A stretch of 19,642 nucleotides of DNA from Caulobacter sp. (GTDB lineage: Bacteria; Pseudomonadota; Alphaproteobacteria; Caulobacterales; Caulobacteraceae): NCBI GenBank assembly GCA_028291125.1, contig JAQGIN010000296.1, forward strand, positions 1 through 19,642, read 5' to 3'. Each line of letters opens with the position of its first letter. Positions within the stretch are counted from its first letter, which is position 1. Below the pieces are notes generated by a model. The model did no database searches. It was given only the letters and a program-made list of their open reading frames with translations, and had not been told where the DNA came from. Of the stretch, positions 12,814 through 19,642 are shown piece after piece. Made by a program: the position numbers and the translations under genes.

Positions 12814-14121
12814 ATGACGCCGGCGCAGCTCAGCGTGGCCTTCTTCCTGCAGATGTTTGTCATCATCGGCGCCTGCCGCGGCGTCGGCTGGGTGGCCAAG
12901 CGCTATTTCGGCCAGCCCCAGGTGGTCGGCGAGATGATCGCCGGGGTGATCCTCGGCCCGTCGCTGCTGGGCCTGCTGGCCCCCGACCTGCAGTCGATGC
13001 TGTTTCCCAAGGAGTCCAAGTCCATCCTGTTCGTCGGCGCCCAGATGGGCGTCGGGCTCTACATGTTCCTGGTCGGGCTGGGCTTCCAGGCCCAGCACTT
13101 CAAGAGTAACGCCAGGAGCGCGGCGGCGGTGTCGATCTCGGGCATGGCCGCGCCCTTCCTGGTGGCGGTGGCCATCGCCCCCTGGCTGCTGGGCGCCGGC
13201 CTGTTCGGCAAGGGCGTCGACACCTTCCAGGCCACGCTGTTCATGGGCGCGGCGATCTCGATCACCGCCTTCCCGATGCTGGCCCGCATCATCCACGAAC
13301 GGGGCCTATCCGGCACGCCGCTGGGGGCCCTGTCGCTGTCGGCGGGAGCGATCGACGACGCCGGGGCCTGGACAGTGCTGGCCATCGTGCTGGCGGCGTT
13401 CGGCGACGGGGCGGGGGTGGCGATCAAGGCCATCGTCGGCGGCGTCGCCTTCGCCGGCCTGATGCTGACCTTCGGGCCACGCCTGCTGGCCCCGCTGGGC
13501 CGCATCGCCGAGCGCGAGGGCCGGGTCGGTCCCGGCCTGCTGGGCGTGGTCCTGATGCTGTTCATGCTCAGCGCCTTCGCCATGGACGCCATCGGCATCC
13601 ACGCGGTGTTCGGCGGTTTCATCCTGGGGGTGGTGATGCCCCGCGGCCTGCTGGCGCGCGAGGTCAAGCGTCAGCTCGAGCCGTTCGCCGTGGTGGTGCT
13701 GCTGCCGATGTTCTTCACCTTCTCGGGCCTGCACACCCAGCTGACCATGGTCAACAGCTTCAGCCTGGTCCTGGTCACGGCCGCCATCCTGGGCGGCTCG
13801 ATCCTGGCCAAGGGCGGGGCCTGCTGGGCGGCCGCCCGCCTGACCGGCCAGGACAACCCCACCGCCCTGGGCATCGGCGCCCTGATGAACGCCCGCGGCC
13901 TGATGGAGCTGATCATCATCAATATCGGCCTGCAGCGCGGGGTGATCGGGCCGGCGCTGTTCTCGATGCTGGTCTTGATGGCCATCGTCACCACCTTGAT
14001 GGCCTCGCCGCTGTTCGAGTGGGTCTATGGCCGCGAGGCCCGCGAGCGCGGCGAACTGGGGGCGCTGAACGCCGATCCGGACGAGGAGCCGCCGCGCGCG
14101 GCCGCGCCGGCGGCGACCTAA
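12814..14121 (+). CDS. CPA2-type cation/proton antiporter (Na+/H+ or K+/H+)
   Basis: Encodes 435 residues, almost all in about 12 hydrophobic helices, so it is an inner membrane protein. Motifs of the CPA2 (KefB/NapA-like) family are present: GEMIAGVILGPSLLG (residues 39-53), SLSAGAIDDAGAWTVLAIV with the paired aspartates 181-182 expected at the ion-binding site, PMFFTFSGLHTQL (298-310) and NARGLMELIIINIGLQRGVIG (359-379). The protein exchanges a monovalent cation for protons; Na+ versus K+ cannot be decided. It lacks the cytosolic TrkA-N/RCK domain that gates KefB and KefC and ends instead in a short acidic and alanine/proline-rich tail. The ATG at 12814 follows a GGGGGGA ribosome binding site. 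It appears to be a single-gene unit. Confidence 0.9.
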   Translation: MTPAQLSVAFFLQMFVIIGACRGVGWVAKRYFGQPQVVGEMIAGVILGPSLLGLLAPDLQSMLFPKESKSILFVGAQMGVGLYMFLVGLGFQAQHFKSNARSAAAVSISGMAAPFLVAVAIAPWLLGAGLFGKGVDTFQATLFMGAAISITAFPMLARIIHERGLSGTPLGALSLSAGAIDDAGAWTVLAIVLAAFGDGAGVAIKAIVGGVAFAGLMLTFGPRLLAPLGRIAEREGRVGPGLLGVVLMLFMLSAFAMDAIGIHAVFGGFILGVVMPRGLLAREVKRQLEPFAVVVLLPMFFTFSGLHTQLTMVNSFSLVLVTAAILGGSILAKGGACWAAARLTGQDNPTALGIGALMNARGLMELIIINIGLQRGVIGPALFSMLVLMAIVTTLMASPLFEWVYGREARERGELGALNADPDEEPPRAAAPAAT

Positions 14122-14208
14122 ATCGCCGCACCCGGAGTATGGGTAATATAAACTCTATCTAAAGAGGATTCTGGGCAAAATCTCTCCTCGACTGGGAGGG
14201 GACCCCAA

Positions 14209-16029
14209 ATGCGCTTCAAGATTTCCAGCGCCATGAACCTGTTCGCGGGCTCGCTGGTCGTCGGGCTGATCGTGGCCGGAAGCGTCGCCCTGTTCGCCAT
14301 CCAGGATCTGCGGGTCGGCGGGCCGCTGTTCCACCGCATCGATCTGAGCAAGGACCTGGTCGCCGACATCCTGCCGCCGCCGCTCTATGTGGTCGAGGCC
14401 GACCTGATCGCCACCAAGGCCCTCAACGATCCCTCGCGCCTGGACGCCGCCACCGCCAAGCTGGCCCAACTGCACAAGGACTATAACGACCGCCGGGCCT
14501 TCTGGACCACGGCCCCGATCGATCCGGGCATGCGCGCGGCTCTGGTCGACGAGTCCGACGCGGCCGCCAAGGTGTTCTGGCAGGCCATCGAGCAGGACTT
14601 CCTGCCGGCCGTGCGGGCCGGCGACACCGCCACCGCCCGCGCCGCCCTCGACCGCGCCGACGTCGCCTACGAGAGCCACCGCATGGTCATCGACAAGATC
14701 GTCACCCAGGCCCTGGCCGAGGGCGAGGCGGTGAAGGTCGAATCCCAGAAACGCACCGTCGTCGCTTTCACCTTGCTGGGCGTGGCCGGCGTCGCCATGC
14801 TGACCGGCGTGGTCGGCGGCGTGATCGCCCTGCGCCGGCGCATCGTCCGCCCGATCGAGACCATGACCCGCTATATGGGCCAGCTGGCCGACGGCGATTA
14901 CGACCGCGAAGCGCCCTATGCCGGCCGCACCGACGAACTGGGCGACATGGCCAAGTCGATGGCTCAGTTCCGCACCGCCGGGGGCGAGCGCCGCCAGGCC
15001 CGGCTCGAACAGGACAATCTGCGCGCCGAAGCCGAAAACACCCGCGCCGAGCGCGAAACGATCCGCGTCGCCGAGGAAACCGCGCGCCAACGCGCCGTCG
15101 AGGCCCTGGGCCATGGCCTGGAACGGTTGTCGGCCGGCGACCTGACCTGGCGGATCGAGGACGCCTTCTCCGACGAGTACGAAAAGCTGCGCGCCGACTT
15201 CAACGCCGCCATGGCCGATCTGCAACGCACCATGGCCGCCATCGTCGTCAGCACCGCGACGGTGCAGGGCGGGGCCGGCGAGATCACCAGCGCCACCGAC
15301 GACCTGTCGCGCCGCACCGAGCAGCAGGCCGCCAGCTTGGAAGAGACCGCCGCCGCCCTCGACCAGATCACCGCCACCGTCCGCCAGACCGCCCAGGGGG
15401 CCGACGAGGCCAACGCCGCCGTGGTCGAGAGCCGCCAGGCCGCCGAGCGCTCCAGCCTGGTGGTCGAGAAGGCCGTCGAGGCCATGCAGCGCATCGAGGG
15501 CTCGTCCGGCCAGATCACCCGCATCATCGGGGCGATGGACGAGATCGCCTTCCAGACCAACTTGCTGGCCCTCAACGCCGGGGTCGAGGCGGCCCGGGCC
15601 GGCACGGCCGGGGCCGGCTTCGCCGTGGTCGCGCAGGAGGTGCGGGCCCTGGCCCAGCGCTCGGCCGAGGCCGCCAAGGAGATCAAGGGCCTGATCGCCG
15701 AGTCCTCGGCCCATGTCGAAAGCGGCGTCGGCCTGGTGGCCGAGACCGGCCGCGCCCTGGCCGCCATCGTCGACCAGGTCGGCCGCATCGGCACGCTGGT
15801 CGGCGACATCGCCAGCTCGGCCCGCGAGCAGTCGGTGGGCCTGGGCGAGGTCAACAGCGCCCTCAACCAGATGGATCAGGTCACCCAGCAGAACGCCGCC
15901 ATGGTCGAACAGACCACCGCCGCCAGCCACGCCCTGTCGTCCGAAGCCGCCACCCTGGCCGGGCAGATGGAGCGCTTCACCGTCGACGCCGCGAAGGCGC
16001 CCGCGCGGTCGGAGCGGTGGGTGGCGTAG
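14209..16029 (+). CDS. Methyl-accepting chemotaxis protein
   Basis: Encodes 606 residues of a membrane chemoreceptor that signals through CheW and CheA to the flagellar motor. Transmembrane helices at about 9-31 and 184-207 enclose a mostly helical periplasmic domain of about 150 residues. A HAMP domain (about 208-260) is followed by a coiled linker and a second HAMP-like segment (about 295-345, LSAGDLTWRI...). The long signalling helix pair has the hairpin tip at about 443-483, with DEIAFQTNLLALNAGVEAARAG and GFAVVAQEVRALAQRSAEAAKEI. Methylation-type Gln/Glu pairs flank it, for example EQQAASLEE. The C-terminus (ARSERWVA) lacks the CheR-tethering pentapeptide. The ligand is unknown. It starts at an ATG after GGGAGGGG, with no chemotaxis genes nearby. 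Confidence 0.95.
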   Translation: MRFKISSAMNLFAGSLVVGLIVAGSVALFAIQDLRVGGPLFHRIDLSKDLVADILPPPLYVVEADLIATKALNDPSRLDAATAKLAQLHKDYNDRRAFWTTAPIDPGMRAALVDESDAAAKVFWQAIEQDFLPAVRAGDTATARAALDRADVAYESHRMVIDKIVTQALAEGEAVKVESQKRTVVAFTLLGVAGVAMLTGVVGGVIALRRRIVRPIETMTRYMGQLADGDYDREAPYAGRTDELGDMAKSMAQFRTAGGERRQARLEQDNLRAEAENTRAERETIRVAEETARQRAVEALGHGLERLSAGDLTWRIEDAFSDEYEKLRADFNAAMADLQRTMAAIVVSTATVQGGAGEITSATDDLSRRTEQQAASLEETAAALDQITATVRQTAQGADEANAAVVESRQAAERSSLVVEKAVEAMQRIEGSSGQITRIIGAMDEIAFQTNLLALNAGVEAARAGTAGAGFAVVAQEVRALAQRSAEAAKEIKGLIAESSAHVESGVGLVAETGRALAAIVDQVGRIGTLVGDIASSAREQSVGLGEVNSALNQMDQVTQQNAAMVEQTTAASHALSSEAATLAGQMERFTVDAAKAPARSERWVA

Positions 16030-16050
16030 CGCTCAGCCGCTCTCAATGTT

Positions 16051-16078
16051 CATCATCCCCGCTTTCGCGGGGATGATG
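16051..16078. terminator. Palindromic hairpin between convergent genes (GAAA loop on - strand)
   Basis: A perfect 12-bp stem (CATCATCCCCGC at 16051-16062 with GCGGGGATGATG at 16067-16078) with a four-base loop, TTTC on + and GAAA on -. It sits between the ends of the convergent chemoreceptor gene and ABC permease gene, so it probably stops or protects both transcripts. A second, nearly identical copy is at 19263-19293. T-runs are weak on both sides, so termination strength is uncertain. Confidence 0.6.
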
Positions 16079-16112
16079 GCGGGAAAGGGAGCCGCGCCAG
16101 CGCTAAGCCCCG

Positions 16113-16931
16113 CTATTCCCGCGTCAGATCCTGGCGTCGGAACAAGGTCACCGCCGCCGCCATCAGCCCCGCCAGCCACGCCAGCGAGATCAGCAGGCCC
16201 AGGGCCGCGGTCTGGCCGTCGGGACGCAGGCCGGCCGGGGCCAGGACGAAGGCCCGCATCTGGTCGGCGGCGTAGGCCGGCAGCAGCAACGCCTTGAGGC
16301 TGGGGGCGGGATCCAGGCCGTGCATCGAGGCGGCGATCGACTGTCCGATCAGCACCAGCACCCCCGCCACCACCGCGCCCAGGGTCGACCGCGCCGCCAC
16401 CGCGACGCAGGCGACCAGGGCCCCGAAGATCATCAGTTGCAGCCAGACGATCACCAGCGCCCCGGCCAATCGGCCGATGAAGGCGCCGCCGGGCGCGACC
16501 ACGGTCATGCCGTTGATCATCGCCCCGACCAGGCCGGCCAGCAGGGCGCAGACGGCCATCAGGCCCAGGCTCCAGGCCGCCGCCTCGCCGAACACCAACA
16601 GCTTGGCCAGCAGGATGCGGCCACGGCCGTTGCGCGGGGTGATCAGCCGCCAGGTCTCCCAGCGATAGTCGCCGGCCAGGATCGCCGCCGCCCCGATCAG
16701 CAGGAACAGGGCGACGAACGGCGAGGTCGCCCCCGACACCGCCGACAGCAGCTTGCCGCCGAGGTCGAGCTGGGCGCCGGGCAGGGCGCGGTGGAACACC
16801 CGGTGCATGAACAGGTCGCCGCCGACGCTCATCGCCAGGCCGGCCAGCGGCGCGAAGACGAAGCCCCAGAACAACGCGGCGCGGTCGCGTAGCAGGCGGA
16901 AGCGCTCGGCGGCGTAGGCGTCAGCGAGCAT
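16113..16931 (-). CDS. ABC-2 type transporter permease
   Basis: Encodes 272 residues with six predicted membrane helices (about 20-37, 70-87, 115-140, 155-180, 183-203 and 243-264). The segment AGDYRWETWRLITPRNGRGRILLAKLL (residues 86-112), where a short charged loop precedes the third helix, is typical of ABC-2/BcrB-like permeases. It is read from the minus strand with ATG at 16931 and overlaps the end of the upstream ATPase gene by 11 bases, so the two form one transporter. The exported substrate cannot be inferred; the family includes lantibiotic, peptide and drug exporters and unrelated systems. The stop lies 34 bases from the hairpin at 16051-16078. Confidence 0.85.
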   Translation of the reverse strand: MLADAYAAERFRLLRDRAALFWGFVFAPLAGLAMSVGGDLFMHRVFHRALPGAQLDLGGKLLSAVSGATSPFVALFLLIGAAAILAGDYRWETWRLITPRNGRGRILLAKLLVFGEAAAWSLGLMAVCALLAGLVGAMINGMTVVAPGGAFIGRLAGALVIVWLQLMIFGALVACVAVAARSTLGAVVAGVLVLIGQSIAASMHGLDPAPSLKALLLPAYAADQMRAFVLAPAGLRPDGQTAALGLLISLAWLAGLMAAAVTLFRRQDLTRE

Positions 16932-17823
16932 CGCGCGCCTCCTGGGAATCGAGGGTGCGCAGATAGACGCCTTCGAGGTCGGCGTCGCGCCAGCGGGCCT
17001 CGGTGATCTCGACCCCGGCCTCGACCAGGGCGCGGATCAGGGCCGGGGTCTCGGCGCGCGGGATGTCGGCCAGCACGGCCCCGTCGCTGTCGGCGACGCC
17101 CTTGGGGCCGAGGATCTCCAGCACCCGGGCGGTGGGGGTCGCGACCAGGCGCAGGCGGGCCTGGCTGGCGGTGAGGCTGTCGACCGCGCCCTCGGCGGCG
17201 ATCTTGCCCTTGGCCAGGATCACCACCCGGTCGCAGACCCGGCGCACCTCGTCGAGCTGGTGGCTGGCGAGGATCACCGTCGCGCCGTCACGGTCGGCCA
17301 GTTCGCGGATCAGGGCGCGGATCTCTTGGATGCCGGCCGGGTCCATGCCGCTGGTCGGCTCGTCGAGGATCACCAGTTCGGGCCGGGTGATCAGGGCGGC
17401 GGCCAGGCCCAGCCGCTGCTTCATGCCGACCGAGAAGCCGCCGGTCTTGCGGTCGGCGGCGGCGGCCAGGCCGACCCGCTCCAGCCAGCCGTCGATGTCG
17501 ACCGTTCCGGCCCCGCTCTCCAGGGCCAGCATGCGCAGGGTGTCGCGAGCGGTCAGATAGGGCGGATAGCGTGGGGTCTCGATCACCGAACCGGTGCGGC
17601 GCAGGGCCGACAGCTGGCCGGCCGGGGCGCCGAGCAGGCGGATCTGGCCGCGGGTCGGCGCCACCAGGCCCAGGGCGATGCGGAACAGCGTGCTCTTGCC
17701 CGCGCCGTTGGGGCCCAGGACGCCGAACACGCCACCGGTGGGGATGGCCAGGGAGAAGTCGTCCAGCGCCCGGACCGCGCCGTAGGTCTTGGTCAGGCCC
17801 TCGGCCTGCAAGGCGAAACTCAT
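16921..17823 (-). CDS. ABC transporter ATP-binding protein, BcrA/CcmA-like
   Basis: Encodes 300 residues; the ATPase half of an exporter with the permease gene at 16113-16931. Walker A is GPNGAGKST (residues 37-45), the Q-loop region reads SVIETPRYPPYLTARDTL, as in BcrA-type ATPases, the signature is FSVGMKQRL (130-138), Walker B is VILDEPTSGMDP (151-162) and the switch histidine is H188 in ASHQLDEV. A C-terminal domain of about 90 residues follows. The ATG at 17823 is chosen because it begins exactly at the ABC domain; a TTG start at 17904 would add 27 unconserved residues. No strong ribosome binding site precedes either start. Catalytically intact by sequence. Confidence 0.88.
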   Translation of the reverse strand: MSFALQAEGLTKTYGAVRALDDFSLAIPTGGVFGVLGPNGAGKSTLFRIALGLVAPTRGQIRLLGAPAGQLSALRRTGSVIETPRYPPYLTARDTLRMLALESGAGTVDIDGWLERVGLAAAADRKTGGFSVGMKQRLGLAAALITRPELVILDEPTSGMDPAGIQEIRALIRELADRDGATVILASHQLDEVRRVCDRVVILAKGKIAAEGAVDSLTASQARLRLVATPTARVLEILGPKGVADSDGAVLADIPRAETPALIRALVEAGVEITEARWRDADLEGVYLRTLDSQEARDAR

Positions 17824-17992
17824 GGGCGCGGTGACCAGCGAAGGGGCATTGTGGGTTTCTCGAGGCGACTCGGCGACTATGGGGGGCGTCCGATCCGCCG
17901 CCAAGTGAACATGGCGTCATGGGTGGCGGCGTCACGCTGCTGAAACATGGCGCTGCCATCGAGATCGCGTCGCGACGATCATAGGGACCTCC

Positions 17993-19237
17993 ATGCCTCG
18001 CCCGTTCCGCCTCTGCGCCCTGTTCCTGCTGCTGCTGGTCGCCGCCTGCGCCGGCGTTCCGACCGCGCCGCCGCCGCCCCAGGCCAGGCTGACTCTCCTG
18101 GTGTCGATCGACGGCTTCCGGGCCGACTATCTCGACCGCGGCGTCACCCCGACGCTCAGCGGCCTGGCGGCCGACGGCGCGCGCGGGGCGATGCGGCCGT
18201 CGTTCCCGTCCCTGACCTTCCCCAACCACTACACCCTGGTCACCGGCAAGCGGCCCGACCGCAACGGTATCGTCGACAACGTCATGCAGGACGCCGACAT
18301 CCCGGGCGTCACCTTCACCATGAGCAACCACGCGGCGGTGATCGATCCGCGCTGGTGGGACCAGGCGACGCCGATCTGGGTCAGCGCCGAGCAACAGGGC
18401 GTCCGCACCGGCACCATGTTCTGGCCGGGTTCGGAGGCGGCGATCCATGGCGTGCGGCCGACCCGCTGGGCGCCGTTCGTCAAGGCCACGCCCGCGACAG
18501 ACCGGGTCGACGGCCTGCTGGCCTGGCTCGACGCGCCGGGCGACCGGCCGCTGGGCCTGGGGACGCTGTATTTCGACATCGTCGACACCGCCGGCCACCA
18601 CTACGGTCCGGACTCCGCCGAGGTGAACGCCGCCGCCGCCGAGGTCGACGCCGCCCTGGCCCGCCTGGTGGCCGGGCTGAAGGCCCGCGGCCTCTACGAG
18701 ACCACCAACCTGGTCGTCGTCGCCGATCACGGCATGGCCCCGCTGCCGGCGGCCCACCGCATCCTGCTGGACGAGATCCTCGACGTGACCAAGGTCAAGC
18801 TGGTCGGGGTGGGCGCGGTCACCGGCGTGTTCCCCGAACCGGGCGCGCAAGCCGAGGTCGCCGCGGCCCTGCTGCGGCCCCACCCGCACATGACCTGCTG
18901 GCCCAAGGCCAAGATCCCGGCCCGCTTCCATTTCGGGACCAATCCGCGGATCGCCCCGATCGTCTGCCTGTCGGAAACTGGCTGGTACACCACCACGATC
19001 AAGCGCCGCCAGACGGCCGACGAATGGGACCGCCGCGACGGCGGGGCCCACGGCTTCGACCCCTATGACCCGCGGATGCGGGCGGTGTTCGTGGCCCGTG
19101 GCCCGGCGTTCCGGTCCGGCGTCACCCTGCCGGTGTTTGACAATGTCGACGTCTATCCGCTGGTGGCGCGCGCCGCCGGGGTGAGGCCGGAGGCGGGCGA
19201 TTGGCGTCTGGCGGACGTGAAGGCGGCGCTGCGATAG
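17993..19237 (+). CDS. Predicted lipoprotein phosphodiesterase, nucleotide pyrophosphatase/phosphodiesterase (NPP) type
   Basis: Encodes 414 residues. A signal peptide (FRLCALFLLLLVAAC) ends in a lipobox with Cys19, so the mature protein is probably lipid-anchored outside the inner membrane. The fold is alkaline phosphatase superfamily, with all expected two-metal ligands: Asp40 in SIDGFRADYL, the nucleophile Thr75 in SLTFPNHYTLVTG, Asp198 and His202 in DTAGHHYGP, Asp245 and His246 in VADHGMAP, and His353 in GAHGFDP. The LTFPNHYTLVTG and SIDGFR blocks are those of NPP enzymes, which cleave phosphodiester or pyrophosphate bonds; the substrate here is unknown. The ATG at 17993 follows AGGGACCTCC. 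It is divergent from the ABC genes and ends 26 bases before a hairpin terminator. Confidence 0.9.
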   Translation: MPRPFRLCALFLLLLVAACAGVPTAPPPPQARLTLLVSIDGFRADYLDRGVTPTLSGLAADGARGAMRPSFPSLTFPNHYTLVTGKRPDRNGIVDNVMQDADIPGVTFTMSNHAAVIDPRWWDQATPIWVSAEQQGVRTGTMFWPGSEAAIHGVRPTRWAPFVKATPATDRVDGLLAWLDAPGDRPLGLGTLYFDIVDTAGHHYGPDSAEVNAAAAEVDAALARLVAGLKARGLYETTNLVVVADHGMAPLPAAHRILLDEILDVTKVKLVGVGAVTGVFPEPGAQAEVAAALLRPHPHMTCWPKAKIPARFHFGTNPRIAPIVCLSETGWYTTTIKRRQTADEWDRRDGGAHGFDPYDPRMRAVFVARGPAFRSGVTLPVFDNVDVYPLVARAAGVRPEAGDWRLADVKAALR

Positions 19238-19262
19238 CTGAGTTCGCGGCCGCTCCCCACCC

Positions 19263-19298
19263 CTCATCATCCCGCGAAAGCGGGGATGATGAGCTTTT
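19263..19298 (+). terminator. GAAA-capped hairpin terminator after the phosphodiesterase gene
   Basis: CTCATCATCCCGC (19263-19275) pairs with GCGGG and ATGATGAG (19280-19284 and 19286-19293), with one bulged G at 19285, around a GAAA tetraloop; CTTTT follows at 19294-19298. It is a good intrinsic terminator and a second copy, in the opposite orientation, of the repeat at 16051-16078. Confidence 0.7.
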
Positions 19299-19324
19299 GG
19301 GACGGACGTGCGGCATCTGGAGGC

Positions 19325-19366
19325 TTGCCTAGTTAGTTTCGATATGCGTTAAATATTGTCATTATC
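19325..19366 (+). promoter_or_regulatory. AT-rich promoter/operator region of the VOC gene
   Basis: This stretch is clearly AT-rich compared with its surroundings. TTGCCT (19325-19330) and TTAAAT (19349-19354), 18 bases apart, form a weak promoter. The sequence GATATGCGTTAAATATTGTC resembles degenerate ArsR-type operators found upstream of VOC and START-domain genes in Alphaproteobacteria. The link to ArsR is a similarity from memory, not an alignment. Confidence 0.3.
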
Positions 19367-19383
19367 TGAAAGGGAGCGACAAC

Positions 19384-19642
19384 ATGGCCGACTGGCGTCC
19401 CAACCTGACCTCGGCGGTCTGCTATCGCGACCCCAAGGCGGCCCTGGCCTGGCTGGAAAAGGCTTTCGGCTTCGAACTGGTCTTTCTGGTCGAGGACGCC
19501 GAGGGCAACGTGGGGCACTCCGAGATGCGCTTCGGCAACGCCTGCGTGATGATCGGCAATGAGTGGAGCGACGATCACAAGAGCCCCGCCTCGGTCGACG
19601 GCAAGAACACCCAGACGGTGCATATCCAGCTGAGCGAAGGCG
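19384..19642 (+). CDS. VOC-family (glyoxalase/bleomycin resistance-like) protein, N-terminal part
   Basis: Only 86 codons are in the window; the gene runs off the right edge. The sequence MADWRPNLTSAVCYRDPKAALAWLEKAFGFELVF, then VEDAEGNVGHSEMRFGNACVMIGNE, matches the first beta-alpha-beta-beta-beta module of vicinal oxygen chelate proteins. The RDPKAALAWLEKAFGFE stretch is the conserved helix and its start. GHSEM (His45, Glu47) is where metal or active-site ligands often sit, but function cannot be assigned. The ATG at 19384 has AGGGAG at 19371-19376 as ribosome binding site. It seems to begin a new transcription unit. Confidence 0.85.
   Translation, partial: MADWRPNLTSAVCYRDPKAALAWLEKAFGFELVFLVEDAEGNVGHSEMRFGNACVMIGNEWSDDHKSPASVDGKNTQTVHIQLSEG

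Noticed and set aside
14144..14166. TATAAA-containing AT-rich patch as the promoter of the chemoreceptor gene
   Set aside because: No -35 partner is found at 15-19 bases, and no sigma54 (TGGCAC/TTGC) pattern; possible but not supported enough to annotate.
14155..15930. A 591-codon open frame on the minus strand opposite the chemoreceptor gene
   Set aside because: Its sequence is Gly/Ala/Asp/His-rich, a mirror of the heptad pattern of the receptor, and has no family features. GC-rich codon usage explains the lack of stops.
17824..17904. An N-terminal extension of the ABC ATPase from TTG at 17904
   Set aside because: The added 27 residues are not part of the ABC fold and the start codon is rare; ATG at 17823 begins exactly at the conserved domain.
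17955..17982. GTCGCGAC palindrome upstream of the phosphodiesterase gene as an operator
   Set aside because: An eight-base CG palindrome is expected by chance in such GC-rich DNA and has no flanking symmetry.
17288..19270. A 660-codon minus-strand frame spanning the phosphodiesterase gene and part of the ABC ATPase
   Set aside because: It covers two real genes on opposite strands out of phase, and its last part is an out-of-phase reading of the ATPase; a frameshift artefact of GC-rich DNA rather than a gene.

Overview
This window is chromosomal DNA from a GC-rich alphaproteobacterium, most likely Caulobacter or a close relative in the Caulobacteraceae. The assignment rests on gene order, alphaproteobacterial ribosomal protein sequences, the short 189-residue adenylate kinase, the absence of rpmJ and rpsD from the cluster, and Caulobacter-type promoter boxes. 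The species cannot be fixed from the sequence alone.

Positions 1-12607 hold one of the most conserved gene blocks in bacteria, the merged S10-spc-alpha ribosomal protein cluster, all on the + strand. The order is (end of rplD)-rplW-rplB-rpsS-rplV-rpsC-rplP-rpmC-rpsQ-rplN-rplX-rplE-rpsN-rpsH-rplF-rplR-rpsE-rpmD-rplO-secY-adk-rpsM-rpsK-rpoA-rplQ. Up to rpmD the genes are almost contiguous, and several stop and start codons overlap, which indicates one transcript with translational coupling. After rpmD, gaps of about 75-180 bases appear and carry hairpins and promoter-like sites: around rplO, before secY, before adk, before rpsM (the best sigma70-type promoter in the window), before rpoA and before rplQ. 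The products are ribosomal proteins, the SecY channel, adenylate kinase and the RNA polymerase alpha subunit. The block closes with a textbook intrinsic terminator at 12631-12659.

Positions 12660-19642 are ordinary accessory chromosome with higher GC. They carry a CPA2-type cation/proton antiporter (+), a methyl-accepting chemotaxis protein (+), a two-gene ABC-2 type exporter (- strand, permease and ATPase overlapping), a predicted lipoprotein phosphodiesterase of the nucleotide pyrophosphatase/phosphodiesterase type (+), and the start of a glyoxalase/VOC-fold protein cut by the window edge (+). Two copies of a palindromic repeat with a GAAA tetraloop sit at gene ends.

No rRNA, tRNA, CRISPR array, insertion sequence, toxin-antitoxin, phage or recognisable defence module was seen. 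No stretch over 300 bases lacks a gene; the longest gap is about 206 bases (12608-12813). I found no convincing new biological system. The observations most worth checking are regulatory: a structured leader with competing pairings ahead of rpsM, hairpins that may subdivide the spc operon around rplO, a near-palindromic LacI-like operator ahead of the antiporter, and a set of GNRA-capped terminator hairpins.
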